Shown: piece by piece, positions 6,095 to 14,389 of the stretch | Numbering within the stretch: position 1 is the stretch's first letter | How the letters are laid out: the number at the start of each line of letters is the position of its first letter | NCBI GenBank assembly: GCA_036001465.1 | Contig: DASYUH010000007.1 | Location: 23,155-87,154 of the forward strand | Origin: Candidatus Polarisedimenticolia bacterium | GTDB lineage: Bacteria > Acidobacteriota > Polarisedimenticolia > Gp22-AA2 | Reading direction: 5' to 3' | DNA length: 64,000 nucleotides | Program-made: the position numbers and the translations under genes | Notes under the pieces: generated by a model | Told to the model about the DNA's origin: nothing | Databases searched by the model: none | What the model saw: the letters and a program-made list of their open reading frames with translations, nothing else

Positions 6095-7041
6095 GTCCGG
6101 CGACGACGCGGTCCCGCCCGTCGACTGCCGCCGCGCGTCGCCACGCCACCGGCCCCTCCCGACCGCGGCGGGCGCTGCTCTTCTGTCCCGCCACCGAGCC
6201 TGGAAAAGCCGAGAAGGCGGCGAGGCTTCAGGTCGACGGCGTCATCCTCGATCTCGAGGATGGCGTGGCCCTCGGGCGCAAGGAGGAGGCGCGCCGCGAG
6301 GCGGCACGCGCCCTGTCCAGCCTCGATTTCGGGCGCGCCGAACGCCTGGTGCGGGTCAATCCCGAAGAGGAGGGTCTCGAGGAGGACGTCCGGATCACCG
6401 GCGAGGCCCGTCTGCCGCCGGATGCCTACGTCCTCCCGAAAGCCGAATCACCCGAAGCCATCCGAAGGCTCTCCCGCCTCCTGTCCCGGATCGAACGACG
6501 GCACCGGCTGCCCGGGCGGACGATTCGAATCCTCGCCATCATCGAGACCGCGCGGGGGGTGGTCCGGCTGGAATCGATCGCCGCCTCCGACCCGCGGATG
6601 GTGGCGCTCCTGTTCGGCGCCGAGGATCTCTGCGGCGATCTGGGGGGCGTGCGGATGCGCGACGGACGGGACATGCTCTATGCCCGGAGCGCCGTGGCGA
6701 TCCACGCGGCCGCCCGGCGGCTGCAGGCCATCGACACGCCGTTCGTCGACCTCGACGACGAAGCCGGCCTGGTGGCCGAGACGCGCGACGCCCTGTCCCT
6801 CGGGTACTCGGGGAAGCTCGCCATCCACCCGTCCCAGATCGCCCCCATCCACGGCGTGTTCACCCCGGGCCCCGACGAGATCCGTGCGGCGCAGCGCCTG
6901 CTCGACGAGCACCAGCGGCACCAGAGCGAGGGGAAGGGGGTGTTCGTCATGGAGGGGCGGATGATCGACATGCCGATGGTGCGCGCCGCGCGGGCGGTCC
7001 TGGCGCGCGCGCGACTGACCGGGATCGAGCCTCAGTCCTGA
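6091..7041 (+). CDS. CitE-like CoA-ester lyase (HpcH/HpaI family)
   Basis: The 316-residue product is a TIM-barrel CoA-ester lyase of the CitE/CLYBL/malyl-CoA lyase group. Seen motifs: LLFCPATEPGKAEKA (CoA entry), DGVILDLEDGV (metal-site acidic cluster), AIIETARGV and LLFGAEDLCGDLG (conserved Glu and Asp that bind Mg2+), and GKLAIHPSQI near the C-terminus. The family cleaves citryl-, citramalyl-, malyl- or methylmalyl-CoA to an acyl-CoA and an oxoacid. Coupling to the MaoC gene by GTGA suggests a two-step hydratase-lyase route; itaconate-type degradation to acetyl-CoA and pyruvate is one known example. The first 25 residues are Ser/Arg-rich and unlike the family, so translation may in fact begin a little later. 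It converges on the carboxylase operon with a ten-base overlap. Confidence 0.88.
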   Translation: MSPATTRSRPSTAAARRHATGPSRPRRALLFCPATEPGKAEKAARLQVDGVILDLEDGVALGRKEEARREAARALSSLDFGRAERLVRVNPEEEGLEEDVRITGEARLPPDAYVLPKAESPEAIRRLSRLLSRIERRHRLPGRTIRILAIIETARGVVRLESIAASDPRMVALLFGAEDLCGDLGGVRMRDGRDMLYARSAVAIHAAARRLQAIDTPFVDLDDEAGLVAETRDALSLGYSGKLAIHPSQIAPIHGVFTPGPDEIRAAQRLLDEHQRHQSEGKGVFVMEGRMIDMPMVRAARAVLARARLTGIEPQS

Positions 7042-7553
7042 CAGCCGGGCTGCGCCGCTCCCGCCGGCTCGATCTCGACGAGGGTCCGGCCCCGTTCGAC
7101 GACGTCTCCCGGGGCGCAGTGGAGCCGTCTCACCCTGCCCGCGAACGGCGCCACCACACGAATCTCCATTTTCATCGCCTCGAGGACGACGAGGGCGGCT
7201 CCCGCCGGCACGAGGTCTCCTTCTTTCGCTCCCACGGCCACGACCTGCCCGTCCATGACGGCGGCGACGAGGCCCTCGCCCGCGGGCGTGGTGGGAATCC
7301 CGTCGCGGCCGGGAATCGTGCGCTCCAGGGTCACCGGGTCGCTTCCGTCGAGCTGGACGACGCGTCGATCGTGATCCCGCACCGCGTACGCGCCACAGAG
7401 ACGCCCGTCGATCAGGATCTCCACGCGCGGCCCCCGGACGTGGCGGAGCGCCACCCGTGCCGGCCGGCCGTCGAGGACGACCCGGTACCCCTCCGTCGAA
7501 CGCTCGATGCTCACCGTGCGGACCTGCCCCTGCACGCGGTAGTGGACGATCAT
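7032..7553 (-). CDS. Biotin carboxyl carrier piece of acyl-CoA carboxylase
   Basis: The 173-residue product has a beta-rich N-terminal part of about 90 residues that looks like the BT linker domain of 3-methylcrotonyl-CoA carboxylase alpha subunits, then a biotinyl domain with the biotinylation site LEAMKME (the Lys carries biotin). Start ATG 7551-7553 overlaps the stop of the biotin carboxylase gene as ATGA, so the two are coupled. In most relatives these parts are one polypeptide with the biotin carboxylase; here the break falls inside the BT domain. This may be a real split or a one-base frameshift in the assembly. The protein should dock with the upstream carboxylase and the carboxyltransferase at 9095-10705. 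Confidence 0.85.
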   Translation of the reverse strand: MIVHYRVQGQVRTVSIERSTEGYRVVLDGRPARVALRHVRGPRVEILIDGRLCGAYAVRDHDRRVVQLDGSDPVTLERTIPGRDGIPTTPAGEGLVAAVMDGQVVAVGAKEGDLVPAGAALVVLEAMKMEIRVVAPFAGRVRRLHCAPGDVVERGRTLVEIEPAGAAQPGCQD

Positions 7554-9091
7554 GCCGCCGACCCGGGCCTGAAACCGTCGGAGCGGTTCCACGGACTGAA
7601 GGCGTCCGCCTCCTCGTCGATCCCCTCCGGGGACGCGCCGCCTGCGCCGGCGTCGACCGCGGCCCCCGGCAGGAGCTCGGACAGAGCGGCGACGATCAGG
7701 ACCTCATCTCCGGGCGCGGCGGGCGCCGGCCCCCAGCCTGCCATGTCGCGTTCCACGAAGGCGGTCGTGGCCCGGCCGGCGCGAAACACCGGGTGGCCGA
7801 GGATGGCGCGCAGGTGTGGCAGGTTGGTCTCGACCCCCAGGATGGCCGTGCTCTTGAGGGTCTGCTCCATGAGCTCGATGGCGGCAGCGCGATCGTCCGC
7901 GTGCACGACGATCTTGGCGAGCAGCGAATCGTAGTGGGGGCTCACACGATCCCCGCTCTCCACGCCCCGGTCCACCCGGATCGCCGGCCCTTCCGGGAAC
8001 GCCGCCAGGAGGATGCGACCGCTGGCCGGGAGGAACCCCCGGGAGGGATCCTCCGCGTTCACGCGGCACTCGATGGCGTGACCCGCCTGCCGCAGCTCGG
8101 CCTGCCGGAAGGGCAGCGGCTCCCCCGCCGCGATCCGGATCTGCGCCTCGACGAGATCGACGCCGGTCACCCATTCGGTGACCGGATGCTCCACCTGGAT
8201 CCGGGTGTTCATCTCCAGGAAATGGAATCGCCGGTCCGCGCCGACCAGGAATTCGATCGTCCCGGCGTTCACGTAACCACAGGCGCGCGCCGCCCGGACG
8301 GCGGCCACCCCCATCGCCTCCCGGAGCGAAGGGTCCAGGAGGGGCGAGGGGGATTCCTCCACGAGCTTCTGGAAGCGCCTCTGGATCGAACAGTCACGCT
8401 CGAACAGGTGGACGCATTCGCCCGTGGAGTCCGCCAGGATCTGCACCTCGACGTGACGGGCGTCCACGATCTGTTTCTCCAGGAACAACCGGCTGTCGGC
8501 GAACGCCTTCTCGGTCTCCCGCCGGGCGGCCTCGATCGCCTCCGGCAGCTCCCCGGGCGAGCCGGCGACCCGCATCCCCCGGCCGCCTCCACCCCCGGCC
8601 GCCTTGACGAGCACGGGATACCCGATCCGGTCCGCCTCGCGCCTCAGCGCCGGCTCGTCCTCGTCGCCCCGTCCTTCGAATCCGGGGACGATCGGGACCC
8701 CGGCCCCCGCCATGGCGCGGCGGGCGGCGATCTTGTCCCCCATCAGCCGCATGGCGGCGGGGGGCGGCCCGATGAAGATCAGTCCGGCGGCGGCCACCGC
8801 CTCGGCGAACTCGGCGCTCTGCGACAGGAAGCCGTAGCCCGGGTGGATGGCGTCGCAACGGTGCCCGAGGGCGGCCGCGATCAGGCGATCGCCCCGCAGG
8901 TAGCTGTCGGCCGGAGGAGCGGCGCCGATGAGAACCGTCTCGGCCGCCTGGCGGGTGTGCAGGGCCCCGCGGTCCGCTTCGCTGGCGACGGCCACCGGAG
9001 TGATGCCCAGGCCGCGGCAGGCCCGCGCGACGCGCACGGCGATCTCCCCGCGGTTGGCGATCAGGAGTCTCCGGATCGGCCGGGGGGCCAT
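7550..9091 (-). CDS. Biotin carboxylase subunit (MCC alpha N-terminal part)
   Basis: An ATP-grasp biotin carboxylase of 513 residues: N-terminal RRLLIANRGEIAVRVARACR, the glycine-rich ATP loop KAAGGGGGRGMRV, the HVEVQILAD and ERDCSIQRRFQKLVEESP segments, and the catalytic FLEMNTRIQVEHPVTEWVTG stretch near residues 285-304. It uses ATP and bicarbonate to carboxylate biotin on the carrier encoded next door. The last 20 residues (SPWNRSDGFRPG) match the start of the BT domain found in fused methylcrotonyl-CoA carboxylase alpha chains, then a stop occurs. It starts four bases after the carboxyltransferase stop, in one operon. Role in leucine breakdown is inferred from the partner subunit. Confidence 0.9.
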   Translation of the reverse strand: MAPRPIRRLLIANRGEIAVRVARACRGLGITPVAVASEADRGALHTRQAAETVLIGAAPPADSYLRGDRLIAAALGHRCDAIHPGYGFLSQSAEFAEAVAAAGLIFIGPPPAAMRLMGDKIAARRAMAGAGVPIVPGFEGRGDEDEPALRREADRIGYPVLVKAAGGGGGRGMRVAGSPGELPEAIEAARRETEKAFADSRLFLEKQIVDARHVEVQILADSTGECVHLFERDCSIQRRFQKLVEESPSPLLDPSLREAMGVAAVRAARACGYVNAGTIEFLVGADRRFHFLEMNTRIQVEHPVTEWVTGVDLVEAQIRIAAGEPLPFRQAELRQAGHAIECRVNAEDPSRGFLPASGRILLAAFPEGPAIRVDRGVESGDRVSPHYDSLLAKIVVHADDRAAAIELMEQTLKSTAILGVETNLPHLRAILGHPVFRAGRATTAFVERDMAGWGPAPAAPGDEVLIVAALSELLPGAAVDAGAGGASPEGIDEEADAFSPWNRSDGFRPGSAA

Positions 9092-9094
9092 CCG

Positions 9095-10705
9095 TCACAT
9101 CCGGAACACGCCGAAGCGCGAGGCCTCGACCGGCGCATTCAGGCAGGCGGAGAGGGCCAGCCCCAGGACGCGCCGGGTCTCCGGGGGATCCAGAACGCCG
9201 TCGTCCCACAACCGGGCCGTGGAGTAGTAGGGGCTGCCCTCGCGCTCGTAGCGCTCCAGGATCGGCCGCGTGAAGGCCTCCGCCTCCGCCGCGCTCAGCG
9301 CGGGCTCCCCGCGCCGGGCGCGCTGATCCTGCTGCACGGTGAGCAGCACGCTGGCCGCCTGCTCCTTCCCCATCACGCCGATGCGGGCGTTCGGCCACAT
9401 GAACAGGAACCGCGGCGCATAGGCGCGACCGCACATGCCGTAGTTGCCGGCGCCGAAGCTGCCGCCGATGATCACCGTGAGCCGGGGAACCGCCGCGTTG
9501 GCCACCGCGTGGACGAGCTTGGCGCCGTCCTTGGCGATGCCCCCCTGCTCGTATTCCCTGCCGACCATGAAGCCCGTGATGTTCTGCAGGAAGAGAATCG
9601 GGATGCCGCGGGCGGCGCAGAGTTCGATGAAATGCGTCCCCTTGAGCGCGCTCTCGCTGAACAGCACGCCGTTGTTGGCAAGAATGCCGACCGGGTATCC
9701 CTCGATCCGCGCGAAGCCGCAGACCAGCGTCGTCCCGTAGCGCGCCTTGAACTCCCTCATGTTGCTGCCGTCCACGATGCGCGCGATGACCTCGCGCACG
9801 TCGTACACCTCGCGCAGGTTCCTCGGCACGACCCCGTAGAGCTCCTGAGGATCGCAGCGCGGCTCCTCCGGGACGGCCCGATCCACAGTGACCCTCTTGC
9901 GCGCGTTCAGCGTGGCCACGATGGCGCGCGCCTGCTGCAGCGCATCATCGTCATCCGCCGCCCAGTGGTCCGCCACCCCGGACCGGCGCGTGTGGACGTC
10001 GGCTCCGCCCAGCTCCTCGGCGGTCACGTCGACACCCGTGGCGGCCTTGACCAGGGGCGGGCCTCCGAGAAAGATCGTGCCGGTCCCGCGGACGATCAGG
10101 GTCTCGTCGCTCATCGCCGGAACGTAGGCCCCCCCGGCGGTGCACGAGCCCATGACCACGGCAATCTGCGGGATGCCGAGGGCGCTCATGCGCGCCTGGT
10201 TGTAGAAGATGCGGCCGAAGTGATCGCGGTCGGGAAAGACTTCCGCCTGCAGCGGCAGGAACGCCCCTCCCGAGTCCACCAGATAGAGACAGGGCAGCCG
10301 GTTCTGCTCCGCGACCTCCTGGGCCCGCAGGTGCTTCTTCACGGTGATCGGGAAATAGGTCCCGCCCTTCACCGTGGCGTCGTTGGCGACGACCAGGCAC
10401 TCGCGGCCGCTGACACGCCCGATGCCGGTGACCAGGCCGGCCGCCGGCGCCTCCCCCCCGTACATGTCCCACGCCGCCAGGGGTGACAGCTCCAGGAACG
10501 GCGATCCCGGGTCGAGAAGGCGATCGATCCGATCGCGCACGAACATCTTCCCCTGCGAGGCGTGGCGCTCGTGGGCCTGCGCATCCCCCCCGCGACGGAC
10601 CGCTTCCAGGCGTTCGCGCAACTCGACCGCGAGCGCCCGGTTGGCCGATTCATTCGTCTTGTAGTCGGGATCGGTGGTGCGGATCTTCGATTCGATCGGA
10701 GTCAT
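9095..10705 (-). CDS. mccB: 3-methylcrotonyl-CoA carboxylase carboxyltransferase subunit
   Basis: The 536-residue product has the length and N-terminal form of methylcrotonyl-CoA carboxylase beta subunits ([20 protein letters not shown], then the [20 protein letters not shown] segment). It carries two crotonase-type halves: the N-half with [10 protein letters not shown] and [16 protein letters not shown], the C-half with [20 protein letters not shown] and [16 protein letters not shown], which build the acyl-CoA and carboxybiotin sites. It transfers CO2 from biotin to 3-methylcrotonyl-CoA in leucine degradation; geranyl-CoA is an alternative substrate in some homologues. Start ATG 10703-10705 lies ten bases after a -10 box, with no ribosome site. 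First gene of the three-gene carboxylase operon. Confidence 0.9.
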   Translation of the reverse strand: MTPIESKIRTTDPDYKTNESANRALAVELRERLEAVRRGGDAQAHERHASQGKMFVRDRIDRLLDPGSPFLELSPLAAWDMYGGEAPAAGLVTGIGRVSGRECLVVANDATVKGGTYFPITVKKHLRAQEVAEQNRLPCLYLVDSGGAFLPLQAEVFPDRDHFGRIFYNQARMSALGIPQIAVVMGSCTAGGAYVPAMSDETLIVRGTGTIFLGGPPLVKAATGVDVTAEELGGADVHTRRSGVADHWAADDDDALQQARAIVATLNARKRVTVDRAVPEEPRCDPQELYGVVPRNLREVYDVREVIARIVDGSNMREFKARYGTTLVCGFARIEGYPVGILANNGVLFSESALKGTHFIELCAARGIPILFLQNITGFMVGREYEQGGIAKDGAKLVHAVANAAVPRLTVIIGGSFGAGNYGMCGRAYAPRFLFMWPNARIGVMGKEQAASVLLTVQQDQRARRGEPALSAAEAEAFTRPILERYEREGSPYYSTARLWDDGVLDPPETRRVLGLALSACLNAPVEASRFGVFRM

Positions 10706-10715
10706 GACGGGGCGG

Positions 10716-10744
10716 ATATTACAGTCGGGGGGCCCCCGGCGCAA
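10716..10744 (-). promoter_or_regulatory. Promoter of the carboxylase operon
   Basis: On the minus strand TTGCGC (10744-10739), a 17-base spacer and TAATAT (10721-10716). Ten bases separate the -10 box from the ATG at 10705, and no Shine-Dalgarno sequence is seen, so the leader would be about four bases. Confidence 0.5.
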
Positions 10745-10788
10745 CCGTCGCGCCGGCCGGCGACGGCGCCCCGCCCGGGAGCCTGTCC

Positions 10789-11928
10789 TCAGCCGAGCAG
10801 GCGGGCGGCGTCCCCCCGGATGAGATCGGCCCTCCAGGCGCGCAGGCCCGGGATCTGCTCGGGGGCCTCGAAGGCCCTGGGACCCGAAGCCGCGAGCGCC
10901 TCGAGCGTGGACTGGGGAAAGAGGACGCCGGGGTCGATGCCCAGGGATGCGGCGCGCTCCTTGCGCCATCCGCGCAGGCGCTCCAGGCGCGCCTGGAACA
11001 GCGCCGAGCGCCGGTTGCCGCGCGGCTGTCCGCGCGGGGGCGCGGGCAGGTCGGATTCGGGGACCGCAAGTCCGGCGCTCACGGCCTGGAGGATCTCCTC
11101 TCCGATCCGGCGGCGGACCAGGGGCGTGACGCCGCGAATGCCTCCCAGATCGTCGCCGTGCCGGGGCGATTTCTTCGCCAGCGCAAGCAGCGCTTCGTCC
11201 GAGATGATCCGGAAGGGGGACAGATCGGCCTCGACCGCGCGACGATCGCGCATGGCGTAGAGCTCGCGCAGGACCGCGGCCTCGCGCGGCGCGAGGTCGC
11301 GGGCGCCCTTGACCCCCCAGAACATGTCCGGATCGAACACCCGCGGCTCCCAGGCGCGCCGGGCGACCAGCCCGAATTCCTCCTCGGCCCACGCCAGCCT
11401 CCCGAGGGCCTCCAGCTCACCGCGCAACGCGTCGCGCAGCCGGATGAGGTGGCGCACGTCCTCGGCCGCGTAGATCTTCTGCCGCTCGTTCAGGGGCCGG
11501 CACGACCAGTCGTCGCGCTGCGATCCCTTGTCCAGCTTGACCTCGAAATGCGCCAGGAGGAGGCTCGCAAGGCCGATCCCCTTCTTGCCCAGGAGCTGCG
11601 CGGCGATCATCGTGTCGAAGAGCGGCTCGAGGTGGAAGCTGAAGTCGCGCCTCAGGTACAGGACATCCTGCTCGGCGGCGTGGAGGACCTTGACGTTGCG
11701 CCTCGACCCCAGCGCCTCGCCGAGCGGCTCCAGGCGCTTCAGGGCCAGGGGATCGACGAGATAGACCGTCTCTGCGTCCGCGATCTGGATGAGGCAGCAC
11801 TTGTGGAAATAGTGATAGAACGAGTCGGCCTCGGTGTCCACGGCGAGGGCGTCCGCCCGGGACAGCGAGTCCGCGGCCCGCTCGAGATCGCGGGGCGTGT
11901 CGATCCAGACGTAGGGAGCGTCGGGCAT
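10789..11928 (-). CDS. rnd: Ribonuclease D-type 3'-5' exonuclease
   Basis: The 379-residue product has a DEDDy exonuclease domain in its first 200 residues: [17 protein letters not shown] (ExoI, with the metal-binding Asp and Glu), [17 protein letters not shown] (ExoII) and [16 protein letters not shown] (ExoIII, Tyr and Asp). An HRDC domain follows near residues 210-290 ([17 protein letters not shown]...), and the tail is basic. RNase D trims the 3' ends of tRNA and other stable RNA precursors. Start ATG 11926-11928 overlaps the dedA stop by one base. Its place downstream of a tRNA-Pro gene in the same direction is suggestive but may be chance. Confidence 0.9.
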   Translation of the reverse strand: MPDAPYVWIDTPRDLERAADSLSRADALAVDTEADSFYHYFHKCCLIQIADAETVYLVDPLALKRLEPLGEALGSRRNVKVLHAAEQDVLYLRRDFSFHLEPLFDTMIAAQLLGKKGIGLASLLLAHFEVKLDKGSQRDDWSCRPLNERQKIYAAEDVRHLIRLRDALRGELEALGRLAWAEEEFGLVARRAWEPRVFDPDMFWGVKGARDLAPREAAVLRELYAMRDRRAVEADLSPFRIISDEALLALAKKSPRHGDDLGGIRGVTPLVRRRIGEEILQAVSAGLAVPESDLPAPPRGQPRGNRRSALFQARLERLRGWRKERAASLGIDPGVLFPQSTLEALAASGPRAFEAPEQIPGLRAWRADLIRGDAARLLG

Positions 11929-12563
11929 CAGCGGGCTCCTCCGGGGGAGGCCTCGTCCCCGGACAGGTGCCGGCGAACCCACCACACGCCGCCGGCGAGC
12001 AGCACGGCGCCGATCAGGATGTCGAATTTCCGGAAGGTGCCCTCGAGGCTGTGCCAGTGCTCTCCCAGCCTGTAGCCCACATAGGCCAGCGCATAGCAGA
12101 AGGGATACGATCCAAGGAAGGTGTACACCGAGAAGCGGACCAGCGGCATGCGCGCCAGGCCCGCGGGGAGCGAGATGAAGGTGCGCACCACCGGCAGCAG
12201 CCGGCTGACGAAGATGATCGGGCTGCCGTAGCGCGCGAACAGGCGCTCGGACATCTCGAGGTCGCGCCGCGAGATGAGCACGTAGCGGCCGTAGCGTTCC
12301 ACCACGGGGCGGCCGCCCCAGGCCGCGACCGCGTACGCCGCCCACGAGCCGAACACGCATCCCAGAGCCCCCCAGAACGCGGCGCCGTGCAGGGTGAACT
12401 CTCCCCGATACACCAGGTACCCCGAGAACGGCATGATGATCTCGGAGGGCAGGGGGATGGCGGCGCTCTCGATCGCCATCATGAGGAACACGCCGAAATA
12501 CCCCAGGCCGCTGATGGCGGCCGTGATGAAGGCGGCGATCCACTTCAGGACGTCGGTGACCAC
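11928..12563 (-). CDS. dedA: DedA-family inner-membrane protein
   Basis: The 211-residue product is a DedA/VTT-domain membrane protein with about five hydrophobic segments. It has the family signature ESAAIPLPSEIIMPFSGYLV and the conserved glycine-arginine block SRLLPVVRTFISLPAGLARM, whose Arg residues and the upstream Glu are essential in characterised members. DedA proteins flip or move lipids (undecaprenyl phosphate, phosphatidylethanolamine) and influence membrane potential. GTG 12561-12563 starts immediately before the surE stop at 12564, showing co-transcription surE-dedA-rnd. No specific substrate can be given. Confidence 0.92.
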   Translation of the reverse strand: MVTDVLKWIAAFITAAISGLGYFGVFLMMAIESAAIPLPSEIIMPFSGYLVYRGEFTLHGAAFWGALGCVFGSWAAYAVAAWGGRPVVERYGRYVLISRRDLEMSERLFARYGSPIIFVSRLLPVVRTFISLPAGLARMPLVRFSVYTFLGSYPFCYALAYVGYRLGEHWHSLEGTFRKFDILIGAVLLAGGVWWVRRHLSGDEASPGGAR

Positions 12564-13325
12564 CTATCCGATCTCCAGGTTCCAGCCCCTGACCTGGTCC
12601 ATCACCTTGTGGTTGGTGAGATCCAGGTGCAGCGGGGTGACCGAGATGTAGCCATCCTCCAGGGCCGCGAAATCGCTCCGGGGGTCGTCTTCCCACTCGG
12701 CCGACTGGCCGCCGATCCAGTAGTAGACACGCCCCTTCGGATCCAGGCGTTCGATCACCCCGCCCGGGTAGAGCCGCTTTCCCTGATGCGTGATCCGCAC
12801 GCCGCGCGGGCGCCGCCTCGGAACATTGACGTTCAGGAGCGTGTCGGGCGGCATGCCGCGCTCCAGCACCTCATCGGCCAGCCGTCGAGCGAAGCGCGCC
12901 CCCGCCTCGAAGTCAACCGGCGCTCCTTCCCCGAACTCCTGGGAGATGGCGAACGCGGGCAGGGCCATGAGCGTGGCCTCGAAGGCGGCCGAGACGGTTC
13001 CCGAGTACGTGATGTCGTCTCCCAGGTTGTAGCCCCGGTTGATGCCGCTCACCACGATCCTCGGGCGCGCCTCATCCTTCAGGATCGTGTGCACCGCCAG
13101 GTACACGCAGTCCGTCGGCGTCCCCTGGACCACGAATTGGCGGGGGGCCCGCTTGTGGAAACGGAGCGGGTGGTTCAGCGTCAGGGCGTGTCCCTGGCCG
13201 CTCTGCTCGCGGTCGGGCGCGACGACCCACACGGTCCCGAGCGACTCGAGGCTCGCTTCGAGCGCCTTCAACCCTTCGGCGCCGTAGCCGTCGTCGTTCG
13301 TGATCAGGATATTGACGGGCTCCAT
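12564..13325 (-). CDS. surE: 5'/3'-nucleotidase SurE
   Basis: The 253-residue product begins with the SurE signature MEPVNILITNDDGYGAEGLK (metal-binding DD pair), continues with VVAPDREQSGQGHALTL (catalytic Asn/Ser region), GTPTDCVYLAV and VVSGINRGYNLGDDITYSGTVSAA (GxNxG loop and Ser-Gly-Thr-Val). SurE dephosphorylates nucleoside 5'- and 3'-monophosphates and short polyphosphates in the cytosol. The start at ATG 13323-13325 is chosen because upstream frame sequence runs into the tRNA. It lies 114 bases after tRNA-Pro(GGG) on the same strand and may be read through from its promoter. Confidence 0.94.
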   Translation of the reverse strand: MEPVNILITNDDGYGAEGLKALEASLESLGTVWVVAPDREQSGQGHALTLNHPLRFHKRAPRQFVVQGTPTDCVYLAVHTILKDEARPRIVVSGINRGYNLGDDITYSGTVSAAFEATLMALPAFAISQEFGEGAPVDFEAGARFARRLADEVLERGMPPDTLLNVNVPRRRPRGVRITHQGKRLYPGGVIERLDPKGRVYYWIGGQSAEWEDDPRSDFAALEDGYISVTPLHLDLTNHKVMDQVRGWNLEIG

Positions 13326-13439
13326 GCGGCCCCGTGACGCCTCCGGGCCATCGTATCGCCGCGGCCCGCACCGGACCCGGGCGGGCCGCGGCGCCTTCGC
13401 GCGGCATTCCGCCCCGGTCCACGCCGACTTGATCTGGAT

Positions 13440-13516
13440 TGGTCGGGGCGACTGGATTTGAACCAGCGACCACCTGCACCCCAAGCAGGTGCGCTACCAG
13501 GCTGCGCTACGCCCCG
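13440..13516 (-). tRNA. tRNA-Pro(GGG)
   Basis: An intact 77-base tRNA read from 13516 down to 13440. The acceptor stem CGGGGCG pairs with CGCCCCG, followed by A73 and an encoded CCA (13442-13440). The D arm is AGCCTGGTA, the anticodon arm CCTGC-TTGGGGT-GCAGG gives anticodon GGG, and the T arm is GCTGG-TTCAAAT-CCAGT. The whole folds as a standard proline tRNA. Its first 31 bases are identical to the broken tRNA-Pro(CGG) at 4687-4725. Confidence 0.95.
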
Positions 13517-13575
13517 AAATGTCCACCGTGCCGCGCACCGCCCGATCCTCCGGGTGGGGGCGCGAAAGAACGGTC

Positions 13576-13605
13576 ATTGTAGGCGTGGCTCCGCGCGGGC
13601 GTCAA
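13576..13605 (-). promoter_or_regulatory. Promoter of tRNA-Pro(GGG)
   Basis: On the minus strand TTGACG (13605-13600), an 18-base spacer and TACAAT (13581-13576), about 60 bases before the mature tRNA 5' end. Both boxes are close to the sigma-70 consensus. It may also feed surE, dedA and rnd. Confidence 0.65.
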
Positions 13606-13680
13606 GCGGATGCGGCGAGGCGCGGCGACCCTCACCGCGGTCGTTCGACCGACGAACCGTCCGAAACGCGCCGGGCGCGG

Positions 13681-13708
13681 TTGCGAAGCCGCCATCGATC
13701 CCTATATT
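13681..13708 (+). promoter_or_regulatory. Promoter of yfiR and TonB receptor
   Basis: TTGCGA (13681-13686), a 16-base spacer and TATATT (13703-13708), some 66 bases before the yfiR start. It sits in the divergent region between tRNA-Pro and yfiR and is the best sigma-70-like match there. Confidence 0.45.
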
Positions 13709-13774
13709 TGAGCATGGCCAGGCGCCGATACGATTGTGTGATCCGCCCGGACACCACCGGGCCGGAGACCGCGC

Positions 13775-14389
13775 ATGCACCAGGGCGAGCCGACCGGCTC
13801 GAGTCGCCGACGTTTCCGCGTCCCTTCGCGCGGGCCGTCCTCCGTGGTTCTTCTCCTGGCTCTCTTCGCCCTGTCCTCTTTTCCGGCGGCTCAGGAGTCC
13901 TCGGCGGACCTTGAGCACCAGGTCAAGGCCGCATTTCTCTACAACTTCGCCCGATTCGTCGAGTGGCCGCCTGACACGCCGTCGGGCGAGGCCTCGTTCG
14001 TCATCGGCATCCTGGGCTCCGACGCCACCAGCCTCGCCCTGGAGGAGACCGTGCAGGGCAAGTCGGTCGGCGGCAGGACCATCCGCGTGCGCCCTGTGAA
14101 GACCCAGGAGGAAGCCACCCAGTGCCACATGCTCTTCGTCGGATCGGAGACCCCCGACCGGCTGGCCCGCCTTCTCAAGGCCGTGCGCGGCTCGGCGGTC
14201 CTCACGGTCGGGGACAGCGACACCTTCGCCCGCGAGGGCGGCATCGTCAACTTCGTCATGCAGGACCACCACGTGCGTTTCGCCGTGAACACCGACGCAG
14301 CCGAGCGCGCCGGACTGAAGATCAGCTCCAAGCTCTTGCAGCTCGCCATCATCGTCCACGATGAACAAGGCCGGGAGGAAACCAAATGA
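13775..14389 (+). CDS. YfiR-family periplasmic protein (DUF4154)
   Basis: The 204-residue product has an Arg-rich N-terminus followed by a hydrophobic signal segment (SSVVLLLALFALSSFPAAQ) and then the YfiR core. The core opens LEHQVKAAFLYNFARFVEWP and continues with FVIGILGSD, HMLFVGSE, VLTVGDSDTFAREGGIVNFV and the Asn/Ala-rich end (RFAVNTDAAERAGLKISSKLLQLA). In Pseudomonas YfiR binds the periplasmic face of a diguanylate cyclase and restrains it. No cyclase is encoded here. Overlap of ATGA with the TonB receptor gene shows the two are co-translated, as in many clusters where YfiR accompanies a receptor and a kinase. Its partner in this organism is unknown. Confidence 0.88.
   Translation: MHQGEPTGSSRRRFRVPSRGPSSVVLLLALFALSSFPAAQESSADLEHQVKAAFLYNFARFVEWPPDTPSGEASFVIGILGSDATSLALEETVQGKSVGGRTIRVRPVKTQEEATQCHMLFVGSETPDRLARLLKAVRGSAVLTVGDSDTFAREGGIVNFVMQDHHVRFAVNTDAAERAGLKISSKLLQLAIIVHDEQGREETK

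Noticed and set aside
7457..10486. A 1009-codon open frame on the plus strand opposite the carboxylase genes
   Set aside because: It is the mirror of highly conserved biotin carboxylase and carboxyltransferase genes; long antisense frames are expected in such GC-rich DNA and the translation is low-complexity.
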